A stretch of 33,439 nucleotides of DNA from CAZGYE01 sp964530165 (lineage in GTDB: Bacteria > Planctomycetota > Planctomycetia > Planctomycetales > Planctomycetaceae): the NCBI GenBank assembly GCA_964530165.1, contig CAZGYE010000023.1, positions 1-33,439 of the forward strand, read 5' to 3'. The stretch's first letter is position 1; each line of letters starts with the position of its first letter. Position numbers and translations under genes: made by a program. Shown here one piece after another: positions 17,596 through 26,500 of this stretch. The notes below the pieces were generated by a model. It made no database searches and was not told where the DNA came from. It saw nothing but the letters and a program-made list of their open reading frames with translations.

Positions 17596-17683
17596 ACCAA
17601 TCACGTCGTCCCGATCGCGCAGCCCCGGAGGACGTTCCTCCAGTTGCCATTGATTCAACCAGTTCAAACAAGTGGAGAAGAAA

Positions 17684-18571
17684 ATGAAACGAATGAGATG
17701 GATCCCGGCTTTGCTCGTCGCCACTCTGTTGTGCGGAGCGAATCTCGCAAATGCCCAGAATGGGTATGATCACGGAAACCACAACCACAAACAATCGGAA
17801 GCAAAAACGACGACCGGCCCGCACGATGGGCAGATCAGTCGCGCCGGTGACCATTGGTGCGAGGTGGTTTTCCAGTCGAAAAGTGTTCGCGTTTATCTCT
17901 ACGACTCGCAAGGGCAGCCGCTTTCCGCCAAGGGGGTCCGCGGGGCCGTGACAATGAAGGTCGCCGGCAATCCGAAACAGTATCGTTACGATCTCTATCC
18001 AGACGCCAGAGCCGACGCAAAGCCGAGCAGTTTGTACTTGGCGATTAACCTCTCCAAAATCCCCGATGGAGGCATGTCGACGGAATTTTCGATCCTGGGA
18101 CTGCCCGGAAGCGGACGCCGACCGCACACCTTCGCGCAGACGTTCCACCTGACAGGAAATTCGGAGCAACTGGCCATCGCGAGGCAGAAGATCTGCCCGG
18201 TCAGCGGTAAGAAACTCGGCTTGATGGGGCGTCCCGTCAAGACGACTGTCAACGGCCGCGACGTTTATGTCTGCTGCCGGGGTTGTACGAATGCCTTGCA
18301 GAAAGACCCGGCGAAGTATTTGGCCCGCATTTCCGATCCGGCGCCGGCCAAAGCGACGAAAGCGGACGAGGCTGCCATTGCCAGGCAGAAGATGTGCCCC
18401 GTGACGGACGAGCCGCTCGATTCCATGGGAGTCCCCTGGAAGGTCTACGCCAAAGGCCGACCAATTTTTCTCTGCTGCAAGGGCTGCATCAAGAAGATTC
18501 AAGCGAATCCTGACTTTTACCTCGCCAAGACCGCCAGACTGACCGATGCCGGTCGGACAACACGACGCTAA
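17684..18571 (+). CDS. Exported protein with two TRASH/YHS-like Cys-cluster domains
   Basis: This 295-residue protein has a signal peptide (RWIPALLVATLLCGANLANA), then a His-rich stretch (DHGNHNHK). A beta-rich middle domain covers about residues 45-160. Two copies of a Cys motif of the YHS/TRASH kind follow: CPV at residue 171 with YVCCRGC at 195-201, and CPV at 238 with FLCCKGC at 262-268. Each copy is CPxxxxxL-GxPxK...(V/I)(Y/F)xCCxGC. Such domains bind Cu or other soft metals. It lies just after the CusB/CusA genes, which fits a periplasmic metal carrier or sensor. I chose the ATG at 17684 because GGAGAAG lies directly before it; a GTG four codons upstream overlaps that site. Confidence 0.82.
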   Translation: MKRMRWIPALLVATLLCGANLANAQNGYDHGNHNHKQSEAKTTTGPHDGQISRAGDHWCEVVFQSKSVRVYLYDSQGQPLSAKGVRGAVTMKVAGNPKQYRYDLYPDARADAKPSSLYLAINLSKIPDGGMSTEFSILGLPGSGRRPHTFAQTFHLTGNSEQLAIARQKICPVSGKKLGLMGRPVKTTVNGRDVYVCCRGCTNALQKDPAKYLARISDPAPAKATKADEAAIARQKMCPVTDEPLDSMGVPWKVYAKGRPIFLCCKGCIKKIQANPDFYLAKTARLTDAGRTTRR

Positions 18572-18756
18572 CCGGGATTATTCATCAACCGCCAAGACGC
18601 CAAGAGGACAAAGATCGTAACGTCAAATGACAAGGAATGTTGGGATAACTGTCGTTCGCTTCCTGTTCGGAACACACTGTTGGCCGCTGAAGAGTGCAAC
18701 GTCAAATCTCACAAACGCTTGGCGCGTCCTTGGCGACTTGGCGGTGAATGATCCGG
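18572..18756. repeat. CGCCAAG-type word repeat, inverted arrangement
   Basis: The left arm (18572-18605) holds CCGGGATTATTCATCAACCG followed by CCAAGACGCCAAG words. The right arm (18729-18756) is the imperfect reverse complement (CTTGGCGACTTGGCGG, TGAATGATCCGG). About 120 bases of unrelated sequence lie between. It separates two convergent genes, so in RNA it might also act as a bidirectional end signal, though there is no T run. Confidence 0.8.
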
Positions 18757-18779
18757 GCTAAGAGTCAAGCTGTCAGCTT

Positions 18780-20099
18780 TCAGCTCGGAAACAGCCAATC
18801 ACCATGGTCACAACCACTAAGCTGCACCGTGGTGTCGTCGCCGTTTAAGCCGGAGGCGAAGCGGTGCGGGATGCGGCAGAAAAGCGTCACCCGGGAGTCA
18901 TTGTAGTGGGTGTCGGTCACTTCGGCGTGCTCGGCCAGGTAGGCGAGCAGGCGGCCGTTGCCCGCGCTGGTCTCGATCTCCGCTTCGACGTATCCTTCAG
19001 CCAGACGGTCAGCGACGGCGCGGGCGAGCTTCTCCAGACCGGCGCCGGTGGCGGCGCTGATGGTGACCGAGTTCTCGTGACGGATGCGAAGCACGTCAAC
19101 TCGCGAGCGGTCTTGGACGGCGTCCATCTTATTGAGCACCAAGAGCATGTTGCTGCAGTCGACGCCAATTTCTTCCAGCACCGTATAGACCGTTTCGATC
19201 TGCCGGCGGGCTTGGGGGTGACCGGCATCGACGACGTGCAGCAGCAGGTCGGCGTGCCGGGCCTCCTCCAGCGTCGACTTGAACGAGGCCACCAGGTGGT
19301 GCGGCAAGTCGCGGACAAACCCGACGGTGTCGCTCAACAGCACGTCGCCCCAATGAGGCAGCTGCCACCGCCGGGTGCGGGGATCGAGTGTGGCAAACAG
19401 CTTGTCGGCGACCAGGACGTCGGCTCCGGTCAGCGCGTTCATCAAGGTGCTCTTGCCGCCATTCGTGTAGCCAACGAGCGAAACAGTCGTCTCATCGCGC
19501 CGTCCGGCGACGGTTCGTGCGCGACGTTTCTCGACGCTGCGGAGTTTCCGCTTCAGCTCGGCGACTCGCCTATCGATCAGTCTGCGGTCGGTTTCGAGTT
19601 GTTTTTCACCGGGACCGCGCCCTGTGCCAATGCCGCCTTCGATGCGTTCCAGGTGCGTCCACATCCGTTTCAAACGGGTGCGGAAATACAGCAGTTGAGC
19701 CAGCTCGACCTGCAGCATCGCTTCGTAGGTGCGAGCGTGCGTGGCGAAGATATCGAGAATCACTTCGCTGCGGTCAACGATGACAGTCCCCAGCACATCT
19801 TCCAGGTTCTTCCCCTGGGCCGGGCTGAGATTGTTGTCGAACACCACCACTTCCGCGTCGAGCTGTTCGATCAGCCGGCGGAGTTCTTCGACCTTCCCCT
19901 TGCCGAGACACGTCGCCGGATGCGGCCGCTCGCGGCGTTGAACCAGCTCGCCGACAACGCGGACACCGGCCGTGGTCACCAGCCCGAACAACTCGTCGAG
20001 AACGTATTCCTTGCTGACCTTTGGTGAGGGATCGATGACGGCCGCCAAAATGACTTTCCGCCTTTCAACCTTCAGTTCTTCGCGTTTGGGATCAGCCAA
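18780..20099 (-). CDS. hflX: Ribosome-associated GTPase HflX
   Basis: HflX binds and splits stalled or stressed 70S ribosomes using GTP. The 439-residue protein has the family plan: an N-terminal domain with GKGKVEELR and VVFDNNLSPAQGKNLE, and a coiled region carrying the HflX glycine-rich motif GGIGTGRGPGEKQLETDRR. A GTPase domain follows with P-loop GYTNGGKST (210-218; usually GYTNAGKST), G2/G3 in LFATLDPRTR and DTVGFVRDLPHHL, NKMD, and SAATG. The start is a TTG at 20099. A stop lies three codons upstream in frame, and GGAGG sits 12 bases before the TTG, so no longer form is possible. It probably follows leuB in one transcript with a 173-base gap. Confidence 0.95.
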   Translation of the reverse strand: MADPKREELKVERRKVILAAVIDPSPKVSKEYVLDELFGLVTTAGVRVVGELVQRRERPHPATCLGKGKVEELRRLIEQLDAEVVVFDNNLSPAQGKNLEDVLGTVIVDRSEVILDIFATHARTYEAMLQVELAQLLYFRTRLKRMWTHLERIEGGIGTGRGPGEKQLETDRRLIDRRVAELKRKLRSVEKRRARTVAGRRDETTVSLVGYTNGGKSTLMNALTGADVLVADKLFATLDPRTRRWQLPHWGDVLLSDTVGFVRDLPHHLVASFKSTLEEARHADLLLHVVDAGHPQARRQIETVYTVLEEIGVDCSNMLLVLNKMDAVQDRSRVDVLRIRHENSVTISAATGAGLEKLARAVADRLAEGYVEAEIETSAGNGRLLAYLAEHAEVTDTHYNDSRVTLFCRIPHRFASGLNGDDTTVQLSGCDHGDWLFPS

Positions 20100-20272
20100 G
20101 GAAAATCAATGCCTCCGGGAACAAACAAGAACGAGCACAGCGGCTTCTTACTCTAGTGTACGCTGGAACCCACCTGGGAGCAACCAATTGTTTCACAGAA
20201 AGACGGCCACGGGAAACGAGTCTCGCTGCTCCTTGATCCAGGCGTCCTTCATGATCAATCCGGATCAGGAAC

Positions 20273-21346
20273 CTACTGGCGAACTGCGTCGGCGATCAGC
20301 GTTCCCATTTCTTCGGTGCTGATGCTCTTCCCGCCGGCGGCAATGTCGGCGGTGCGGTGACCCTGGTTCAGCACGTGGGTGACTGCCGTCTCCACGGTCT
20401 GCGCCTCCTCTTCCAGACCGAGCGAATGTCGTAGCAGCATGGCGGCCGCGAGGATTGTCGCCAGTGGATTCGCGATGCCTTGCCCGGCGATGTCCGGCGC
20501 GGAACCGTGGATCGGCTCGAACAGTCCCGACGCCGACTCGCCCAGCGACGCCGACGGCAACAAACCGAGCGAACCGGGGAGCATCGAGCCTTCGTCGGTC
20601 AAGATGTCGCCGAACAGGTTCGCCGTAACGACCACGTCGAAGTCTCTCGGCCGGGAAATCAGGGACATGGCCATCGCGTCGACCAGCGCGACCTCATAGT
20701 CGAGTTCGGGAAACTCGTCGGCAACCACGCGTTCGGCCGCCTGCCGCCACAAACGCGAGACTTCCAGCACGTTGGCCTTGTCGACGGAAGTCAGCTTGCC
20801 GCGACGATTCTTTGCTGCTTCAGCGGCCAGGCGGACGACTCGCTCGACTTCCGCCGTGGTGTAGCTCATCACGTTGAAGGCTTCCTGTCCGTGTGGGTGA
20901 TCGCGTCGACCTGACTCGCCGAAATAGATTCCGCCGGTCAACTCTCGGACAAAAAGGATGTCGACGCCCTGGATGATCTCCCGCTTCAGCGGCGATGCAT
21001 CGATCAGATCGGGATGGGTCGTGATCGGCCTGAGGTTGGCGAACAGTTCGAGTTCCTTGCGCAAGCGGAGCAAACCGGTCTCGGGACGCGTCTTGGCGGT
21101 GGGATCGTCCCATTTCGGCCCGCCGACGGCGCCCAGCAGGATCGCATCGGCCCGCCGGCAGGCGGCCAGCGTTTCGTCGGGCAGCGGCGCGCCTTGGCTG
21201 TCGATCGCGTTTCCGCCGATCGGACAACTGGAAAAGTCGAACGTGTGTCCAAACCGCTCGGCCACACCGTCGAGCACCCGGCGGGCTTGAACCACGATCT
21301 CCGGGCCGATGCCGTCACCCGGAAGCAAAACCAGCTTGGCGTCCAC
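20273..21346 (-). CDS. leuB: 3-Isopropylmalate dehydrogenase
   Basis: LeuB oxidises and decarboxylates 3-isopropylmalate with NAD+ in leucine synthesis (cytoplasm). From the GTG at 21346 the protein is 357 residues, the usual length. Motifs include LLPGDGIGPE, VGGPKWD, FVRELTGGIYFGE, the active-site Lys/Asp region (KANVLEVSRLWR, VDAMAM), NLFGDILTDEGSMLPGSLGLLPSASLG and FEPIHGSAPDIAG. GGAG lies 8 bases before the GTG. An in-frame ATG at 21409 would add 21 residues (from MGCDNPFASSLFPF) read from a GGAAAAAG-type repeat and has no ribosome site, so I rejected it. No other leu genes are present. Confidence 0.95.
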   Translation of the reverse strand: MDAKLVLLPGDGIGPEIVVQARRVLDGVAERFGHTFDFSSCPIGGNAIDSQGAPLPDETLAACRRADAILLGAVGGPKWDDPTAKTRPETGLLRLRKELELFANLRPITTHPDLIDASPLKREIIQGVDILFVRELTGGIYFGESGRRDHPHGQEAFNVMSYTTAEVERVVRLAAEAAKNRRGKLTSVDKANVLEVSRLWRQAAERVVADEFPELDYEVALVDAMAMSLISRPRDFDVVVTANLFGDILTDEGSMLPGSLGLLPSASLGESASGLFEPIHGSAPDIAGQGIANPLATILAAAMLLRHSLGLEEEAQTVETAVTHVLNQGHRTADIAAGGKSISTEEMGTLIADAVRQ

Positions 21347-21360
21347 AGGCTGTCTCCGAC

Positions 21361-21556
21361 AGAAGGAAAAAGGAAAAAGTGAAGAGGCGAATGGGTTGTC
21401 ACAGCCCATCCACGATCGTTAGTCATTATTTACTCAAACTGGAAGCACACGGCAAGGAGCAAACAGCGGTCAGCGGCTGAGTCGATCGGCCGCCTCCCGG
21501 CTGAAAGTTGATCGCTGATCGCTTCTCTTACTTTTTCCTTTTGCCTTTTTCCTTTC
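21361..21556. repeat. GGAAAAAG-type word repeat block upstream of leuB
   Basis: The left arm (21361-21391) reads as AAGGAAAAAGGAAAAAGTGAA and then GAGGCGA. The right arm (21519-21556) reads as the reverse complement words (TCGCTTCTCTTACTTTTTCC and then TTTTGCCTTTTTCC). The middle also holds GCGGTCAGCGGCTGA and GATCGCTGATCGC words, which look like a further word family. A 25-base stretch at 21531-21555 is identical to 22176-22200 inside the RND adaptor gene. Confidence 0.8.
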
Positions 21557-21571
21557 CACCTGGATCGCCCC

Positions 21572-21601
21572 TTGATTCTGGTAGAGTGCTCGCCGTAAGA
21601 T
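21572..21601 (+). promoter_or_regulatory. Possible promoter of the marR-RND operon
   Basis: TTGATT at 21572-21577 and TAAGAT at 21596-21601 are separated by 18 bases. They lie just upstream of a perfect palindrome and the marR start. The boxes are approximate to the sigma-70 consensus, and planctomycete promoters are poorly defined. Confidence 0.4.
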
Positions 21602-21609
21602 GGAAAAAG

Positions 21610-21623
21610 GTTAGCATGCTAAC
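21610..21623. promoter_or_regulatory. Palindromic operator, probably MarR autoregulatory site
   Basis: GTTAGCATGCTAAC is a perfect 14-base palindrome lying 18 bases before the marR start codon and just after the candidate -10 box. MarR-family proteins bind palindromes of this size, often with TTAG/CTAA ends. Binding here by the adjacent MarR protein would repress the whole operon until an inducer binds. Confidence 0.7.
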
Positions 21624-21640
21624 AAAACGTTCGGAGTGGG

Positions 21641-22111
21641 ATGGTGCTGCAATATGACTTCGAAGAAAGCGTCGGCTATTGGGTCTGCACGACCTCTCAC
21701 GCGATGCGGCGGGCGCTCGACGCCGAACTAGCGCGCGAGAAGATCACGTTGCGTCAATTCGAAGTGCTGGCGTGGATTGCGCTGCAAGGCGATCCGTCTC
21801 AGGTTGAGTTGGCCGAGCGGCTAGGCATCGAAGCACCGACCTTGGCCGGCGTTTTGGCGCGGATGGAACGAGACGGCTGGCTGGAGCGCACCTCCTGCCC
21901 GACGGACCGTCGAAAGAAACGCATTCGCGCCACCGGCAAAGCCGAAGCGGTTTGGAATCGCATGGTCGAATGCTGCCGCCGCGTCCGTGGGCAAGCCACC
22001 CAGGGAATCTCTCAGGACGATCTGAAGCAGTTTCAGAGCATCTGCGCTTCAATTCGCGCAAACCTCGGCAGTGCGGTAGAATCGTTGACCGAAGCCGAGG
22101 TGTCCGCGTAG
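21641..22111 (+). CDS. MarR-family transcriptional regulator
   Basis: This 156-residue winged-helix protein has MarR features: an N-terminal dimerisation helix, ITLRQFEVLAWIALQ, the recognition region VELAERLGIEAPTLAGVLARMERDGWLERT, and the wing PTDRRKKRIRATGKAE, with the conserved DRR motif. It is the first gene of a marR, adaptor, pump operon. A perfect palindrome lies upstream, so it probably represses its own operon and is released by a ligand that the pump exports. GGAG lies 5 bases before the ATG. The pair Cys-Cys in MVECCRRV could allow redox sensing, but this is only a possibility. Confidence 0.92.
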   Translation: MVLQYDFEESVGYWVCTTSHAMRRALDAELAREKITLRQFEVLAWIALQGDPSQVELAERLGIEAPTLAGVLARMERDGWLERTSCPTDRRKKRIRATGKAEAVWNRMVECCRRVRGQATQGISQDDLKQFQSICASIRANLGSAVESLTEAEVSA

Positions 22112-22136
22112 TCAAAGCGGCGGGGAGACTCAAGCA

Positions 22137-23498
22137 ATGACCAAGGAAAAAGCGAAGAATAGTGAGCACTTTTTCCTTTTTCCTTTTGCCTTTTTCCTTT
22201 TGCCTTTTGTGCCGGCTTTTTGCGGGTGTGATTTCACAGAGCCGGGAGAAGCCGCCTCCGGCGGTTCGCCGCAGGAAGGCCCCCCGCCGGCGCTGGTGCG
22301 GGTGGCGACAGTTGAACAACGCAGCGTGTCGCCGCGAGTGATCGTTGTGGGCAGCATCGTCCCAAAGCGGACCAGCATCGTCGCTTCCGGGGCTGACGGG
22401 CTTGTCGACGAGTTTCCGGTCGAGGCGGGGCAATTCGTGCAGACGGGCGACGTTTTGTCGGTCTTGCGGATGGTGACCACCGATTTGGGAATCGACGAAG
22501 CCAAAGCGGTTCTGCGCGAACGAAAGCAGAAACTGGACGAGTTCCAGAAGGGTTCGCGGCCTGAGGAGATTGCCGAGGCGAAGGCCAACAAGCTGGCGGC
22601 CGAAGCGGTCGTGAAAAACGCCGCCGCCAAGTTCCAGCGTGCCCAGCGGCTTTTCCAGCAAAAGGCGCTGAACCAGGACGAGCTGGACGATGCTGAGGAA
22701 AAGTCGAAAGCCGCCGAACAGTTGTTCCTGGCCGCCCAGGCAATCTTCGAACGCATCGAAGCCGGACCGCGTGTCGAGGAAATCGAGCAAGCCCGCGCCC
22801 GTTACGAGGCGCAGCGCGAACAGGTCAAGTACCTCCAAGCGGAAAAGCAGAAGCGAACCACCAAGTCTCCGTTTGACGGATACATCGTCAAAGAGCAGAC
22901 CTTCAAGGGACAGTGGCTCTCCAAAGGAGACCCGGTGCTGACACTGGCGATGCTTGACGAAGTCGACGTCGTGGCAAACGTCGATCAGCGGGACCTGCGT
23001 CATATCCACCTCGGTCAGTCGGTCGACGTGCGGGTGACGGGCGTCCGGCCCAGGGACTGGAAAGGGACGATCGTCCACATGGTTCCCCGCAGTGACTGGC
23101 AGGCGGGTTCGCGTGGATTTCCTGTCAAAGTGCGGCTGAAGAACCGCCAGCAGGTTCTCGACGGCAAGCGGATGCCGGTGCTCAAAGAAGGCATGATGGC
23201 GGAGGTCACGTTCGCCGGTTCGCCGATCGACGCGCTGCTCGTCCCCAAGGACGCGTTGGTGAGGACTTCGCGGGGAGCGATCTTGTACATCGTCGACGTT
23301 GCGAAGGATGATCCCGAGGTTGGCTCGGTGCGCCAGATCATCGTCGAGCTGGGCATCAGCGAGGGAACCTCGATTCAGATCATTGCCGACGGCATTGCCG
23401 ACGGGATGCAGGTGGTGACCGAAGGAGCGGAACGCTTGCGCCCGTTCCAGAATGTTCGGATTGCTCCCGCTGCCGGCATGTTGAACTCTCAACTCTAG
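22137..23498 (+). CDS. RND efflux periplasmic adaptor (HlyD family) with repeat-encoded signal
   Basis: This 453-residue membrane-fusion protein pairs with the pump gene that follows. Family features: VRVATVEQRSVSPRVIVVGSI at the base, SGADGLVDEFPVEAGQFVQTGD (lipoyl half), a long coiled coil at about residues 125-240 rich in Glu, Lys, Ala and Gln, KSPFDGYIVKEQTFKGQWLSKGDPV (second lipoyl half), and a beta-barrel with LLVPKDALV. The only export signal is residues 1-31, Lys-rich then Phe/Leu/Pro-rich up to C29-G30-C31, a non-canonical lipobox. It is encoded entirely by a GGAAAAAG-type repeat (22143-22212). GGGGAG lies 9 bases before the ATG, so this start is well supported. The C-terminus reads into another word repeat (23483-23519). 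Confidence 0.9.
   Translation: MTKEKAKNSEHFFLFPFAFFLLPFVPAFCGCDFTEPGEAASGGSPQEGPPPALVRVATVEQRSVSPRVIVVGSIVPKRTSIVASGADGLVDEFPVEAGQFVQTGDVLSVLRMVTTDLGIDEAKAVLRERKQKLDEFQKGSRPEEIAEAKANKLAAEAVVKNAAAKFQRAQRLFQQKALNQDELDDAEEKSKAAEQLFLAAQAIFERIEAGPRVEEIEQARARYEAQREQVKYLQAEKQKRTTKSPFDGYIVKEQTFKGQWLSKGDPVLTLAMLDEVDVVANVDQRDLRHIHLGQSVDVRVTGVRPRDWKGTIVHMVPRSDWQAGSRGFPVKVRLKNRQQVLDGKRMPVLKEGMMAEVTFAGSPIDALLVPKDALVRTSRGAILYIVDVAKDDPEVGSVRQIIVELGISEGTSIQIIADGIADGMQVVTEGAERLRPFQNVRIAPAAGMLNSQL
22143..22212. repeat. GGAAAAAG-type word repeat inside a coding region
   Basis: The left words (AAGGAAAAAGCGAAG, 22143-22157) are followed by inverted words (CTTTTTCC, TTTTGCC) to 22212. Twenty-five bases (22176-22200) are identical to the intergenic copy at 21531-21555. 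In frame the repeat reads Lys/Glu, then Phe, Leu and Pro. Confidence 0.85.
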
Positions 23499-23519
23499 AC
23501 TCCCGACTCTTAACTCTTG
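23483..23519. repeat. AGAGTTG-type word repeat, single orientation
   Basis: CTCTCAACTCTAGACTCC and then CGACTCTTAACTC words match the block at 10139-10235. It covers the last codons and stop of the adaptor gene and the spacer before the pump gene. Confidence 0.65.
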
Positions 23520-23527
23520 GCATACCG

Positions 23528-26500
23528 ATGGGATTCATTCAGTTTGCCATTCGCAATCCGGTCAAGGTTGTCGTGGCCGTCATCCTGGCGGTGCTGTTCG
23601 GCCTCATTTCGCTCAAGGCGACGCCGGTGCGGCTCACGCCGGACGTGATCGAACCGGAGATCACCGTAACCACCGTCTGGCCCGGCGCCAGCGCCCAGGA
23701 GGTGGAGCGGGAGATCATCGAAGAGCAGGAAGAGCAGCTCAAGAGCGTCGAGGGCTTACGAGAGTTCAAGAGCGAAAGCACCGATTCGCGGGCCAGAATC
23801 GTGTTGAAGTTCGAAGTCGGCACCGATTTGGCCGATGCGCGGGCCAAGGTCAGCGAGAAGCTGAATCAGGTTCCCGAGTACCCGGTGGACGCGAAGGAAC
23901 CGACCGTTACCACCGTCAACGCCAACGCCAACGCCATCGCGTGGTTCATACTCAAATCACTGCCTCCGAGCGTCGACGATCTGCGGACCTTCGTCGCGCG
24001 GTACCCGGAGCTTGCCGACGTGCTGGCGCCGATGATTCAGGGCCGAGCGAACATCGACCCCGCGACGCTCAACAAACTGGCGCGGCGTTATCCCAAGCTG
24101 CGGACGTTCGTGACCGGCAAGAACGATCCGACGAAGATGCGCAAATTCGCCCAGGACGTTATCGAAGCCGAGTTCGAGCGCGTCGACGGCGTGGCCAACG
24201 CCAACGTGTACGGCGGGCGGGAGGAAGAGTTTCGGGTGGTCGTCGACCCGGCCCGTTTGGCGGCGAACCGTCTGAGGATCGCCGATCTGCGGCGAGCGCT
24301 GGTCGGCCAAAACAAGAACACGTCCGGCGGCGACATTTGGGAAGGCAAACTCCGCAACGTCGTCCGCACCATCGGGCAGTACGATTCGCCCGAACAAGTG
24401 GCCGAGACGATCATCGCCCGCCGCGACAACCAACCGATCCGCGTCCGTGACGTCGCCACCGTCGGCATCGCCTACAAGAAGCCGGACGGCGTCGTCCGGC
24501 AAAAGGGGCTCAGCGGATTGGCCTGCAACGCCCAACAGGCGCCCGGAACCAATCTGCTGCAAGTCATGGGGCCGAGGCTGGAAGAACTCGACCTCAACGG
24601 CGACGGAGAATTCACCCAGCTCGAGCTGGCCGAAGCAAAACGCATTTACGGAAACTGCCTGCGCATCGCCATGCAGGAGCTTAACATTGGCATCTTGCGG
24701 CAGAAAGGTCTGTGGCTCGAGCAAGTCTACGACCAGACGGACTATCTCAACTCGGCAACCGCGTTGGTCGAGAACAATATATTTATCGGCGGCTCTTTGG
24801 CGATTCTGGTTCTACTCATCTTCCTGCGCAGTGCCCGGTCGGTGTTGATTGTCGGGCTGTCGATTCCGATCAGTGTCATTGCCACGTTTCTGTTCGTGCG
24901 AGCGTTCGGCCGCAGCATCAACGTCATCAGTCTGGCCGGAATGGCGTTCGCCGTGGGCATGGTGGTCGACAACGCCATCGTGGTCCTGGAGAACATTTAC
25001 CGTCATTACCAGTCCGGCAGCGACCCGGAGCAGGCGGCCTTGAAAGGAAGCAGCGAAGTGTGGGGCGCCGTTTTGGCCTCCACGCTGACGACGCTGGCCG
25101 TGTTCGTCCCGGTCATTTTTGTGCAGGGGCAGGCAGGCCAATTGTTCCGCGACATCGCGATCGCCATTAGCTGTGCCGTCGGTTTGTCACTGATCGTTTC
25201 GATTACGGTGGTTCCCACGGCCGCACGCCGCATCCTACGGCGACGCGAAAGCCGGGGCGGGGCACACAAGCCCTGGGGAATGTTCGGCCTGGTGGAACGG
25301 GCAACCGCGGCGACGAACCGGTTCGCGGACGCCGTCGATTCCTTGCAGCGAGCGCGCGGCAGCTTTGTGCTGCGGACGCTCATCGTCGTGCTGTTCGTGT
25401 CCGGGTCGATTGGAGGGGCATGGCTGCTGATGCCCGATACGGAGTACTTGCCGGACGGCAACCGCAACCTGATCATCGCCATGTTGCTGCCTCCGCCGGG
25501 ATACAACGTCGACCAGATGATCAAGCTCGGAGAGGCGATCGAAGCAGAAATTGCGCCCTACTGGGAAGCGAAGCCAGGAACGCCCGAATATGAGCGGCTC
25601 GAGGGTCCGAAGATCGACAACTTTTTCTTCGTCGCCCGAGGCCGACGGCTGTTCATGGGGGCCCGCGCCGTCGATCCGCTCCGAGCCGCCGAGTTGGTGC
25701 CCGTGTTCGCCCGGGCCGCGTCGAAAGCGCCCGGGTTGATCGCAGTCGTCACGCAAGCCAGTCTCTTCGAGAGTGCACTGAGCGGCGGGCGAAGCATCGA
25801 CATCGAAATCACCGGACCCGATCTGGAAGTCCTCGTCGGACAAGGCCGCAAGGTGTTTGGCGCGTGCATGGAAAAGTTTCCGATGTCGCAGGGGAACCAG
25901 GTGCGGCCGATTCCCAGTCTCGATCTCTCCAGTCCCGAAGTGCACGTGCTGCCGCGGTGGGAGAAGGCCGCGGAGCTTGGCGTGACCGCCTCGGACCTCG
26001 GCTATGCGGTCAACGCCCTGGTCGACGGCGCCTACGCCGGCGACTATTGGCACAACGGCACCAAGATCGACCTCGTCATCTTCGGCGCTCAGCAGTACGC
26101 CCGCCACTCGCACGATCTCGCCAGTCTGCCCATCAGCACGCCGGCGGGCGAATTGGTCAGCCTCTCGGCCGTGGCCGACGTCAAGCTCTCCAGCGGGCCG
26201 GAACAGGTCAATCACATCGAGCGTCTGCGGGCCATCACCATTCAGCTCAAGCCCTCGCCGGGCATTCCGCTCGAAACCGCCTTGAACATCGTCGACAATG
26301 AAATCTGCAAACCGTTGATGCGATCGTCCGCATTCGAAAGCGGCCAATATCAGATTCGCTTGGCCGGCACGGCCGACAAGCTTGAAGAGACCCGGCTGGC
26401 ACTGCGATGGAACCTGCTGCTGGCACTGGTCATTACTTACCTGCTGATGGCGGCCCTGTTCGAGTCGTTCTTGTTTCCCATCGTGATTATGACGAGCATC

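Noticed and set aside
18864..20027. Long plus-strand open frame opposite hflX
   Set aside because: HflX on the minus strand has every GTPase motif; the plus frame has none.
20273..21409. Longer LeuB with 21 extra N-terminal residues
   Set aside because: The extension is encoded by a word repeat, lacks a ribosome site, and the GTG at 21346 gives the standard 357-residue enzyme with GGAG upstream.
21744..23492. 582-codon minus-strand open frame opposite marR and the adaptor
   Set aside because: It spans two real genes and their spacer on the other strand and shows no domain; it is a GC artefact.
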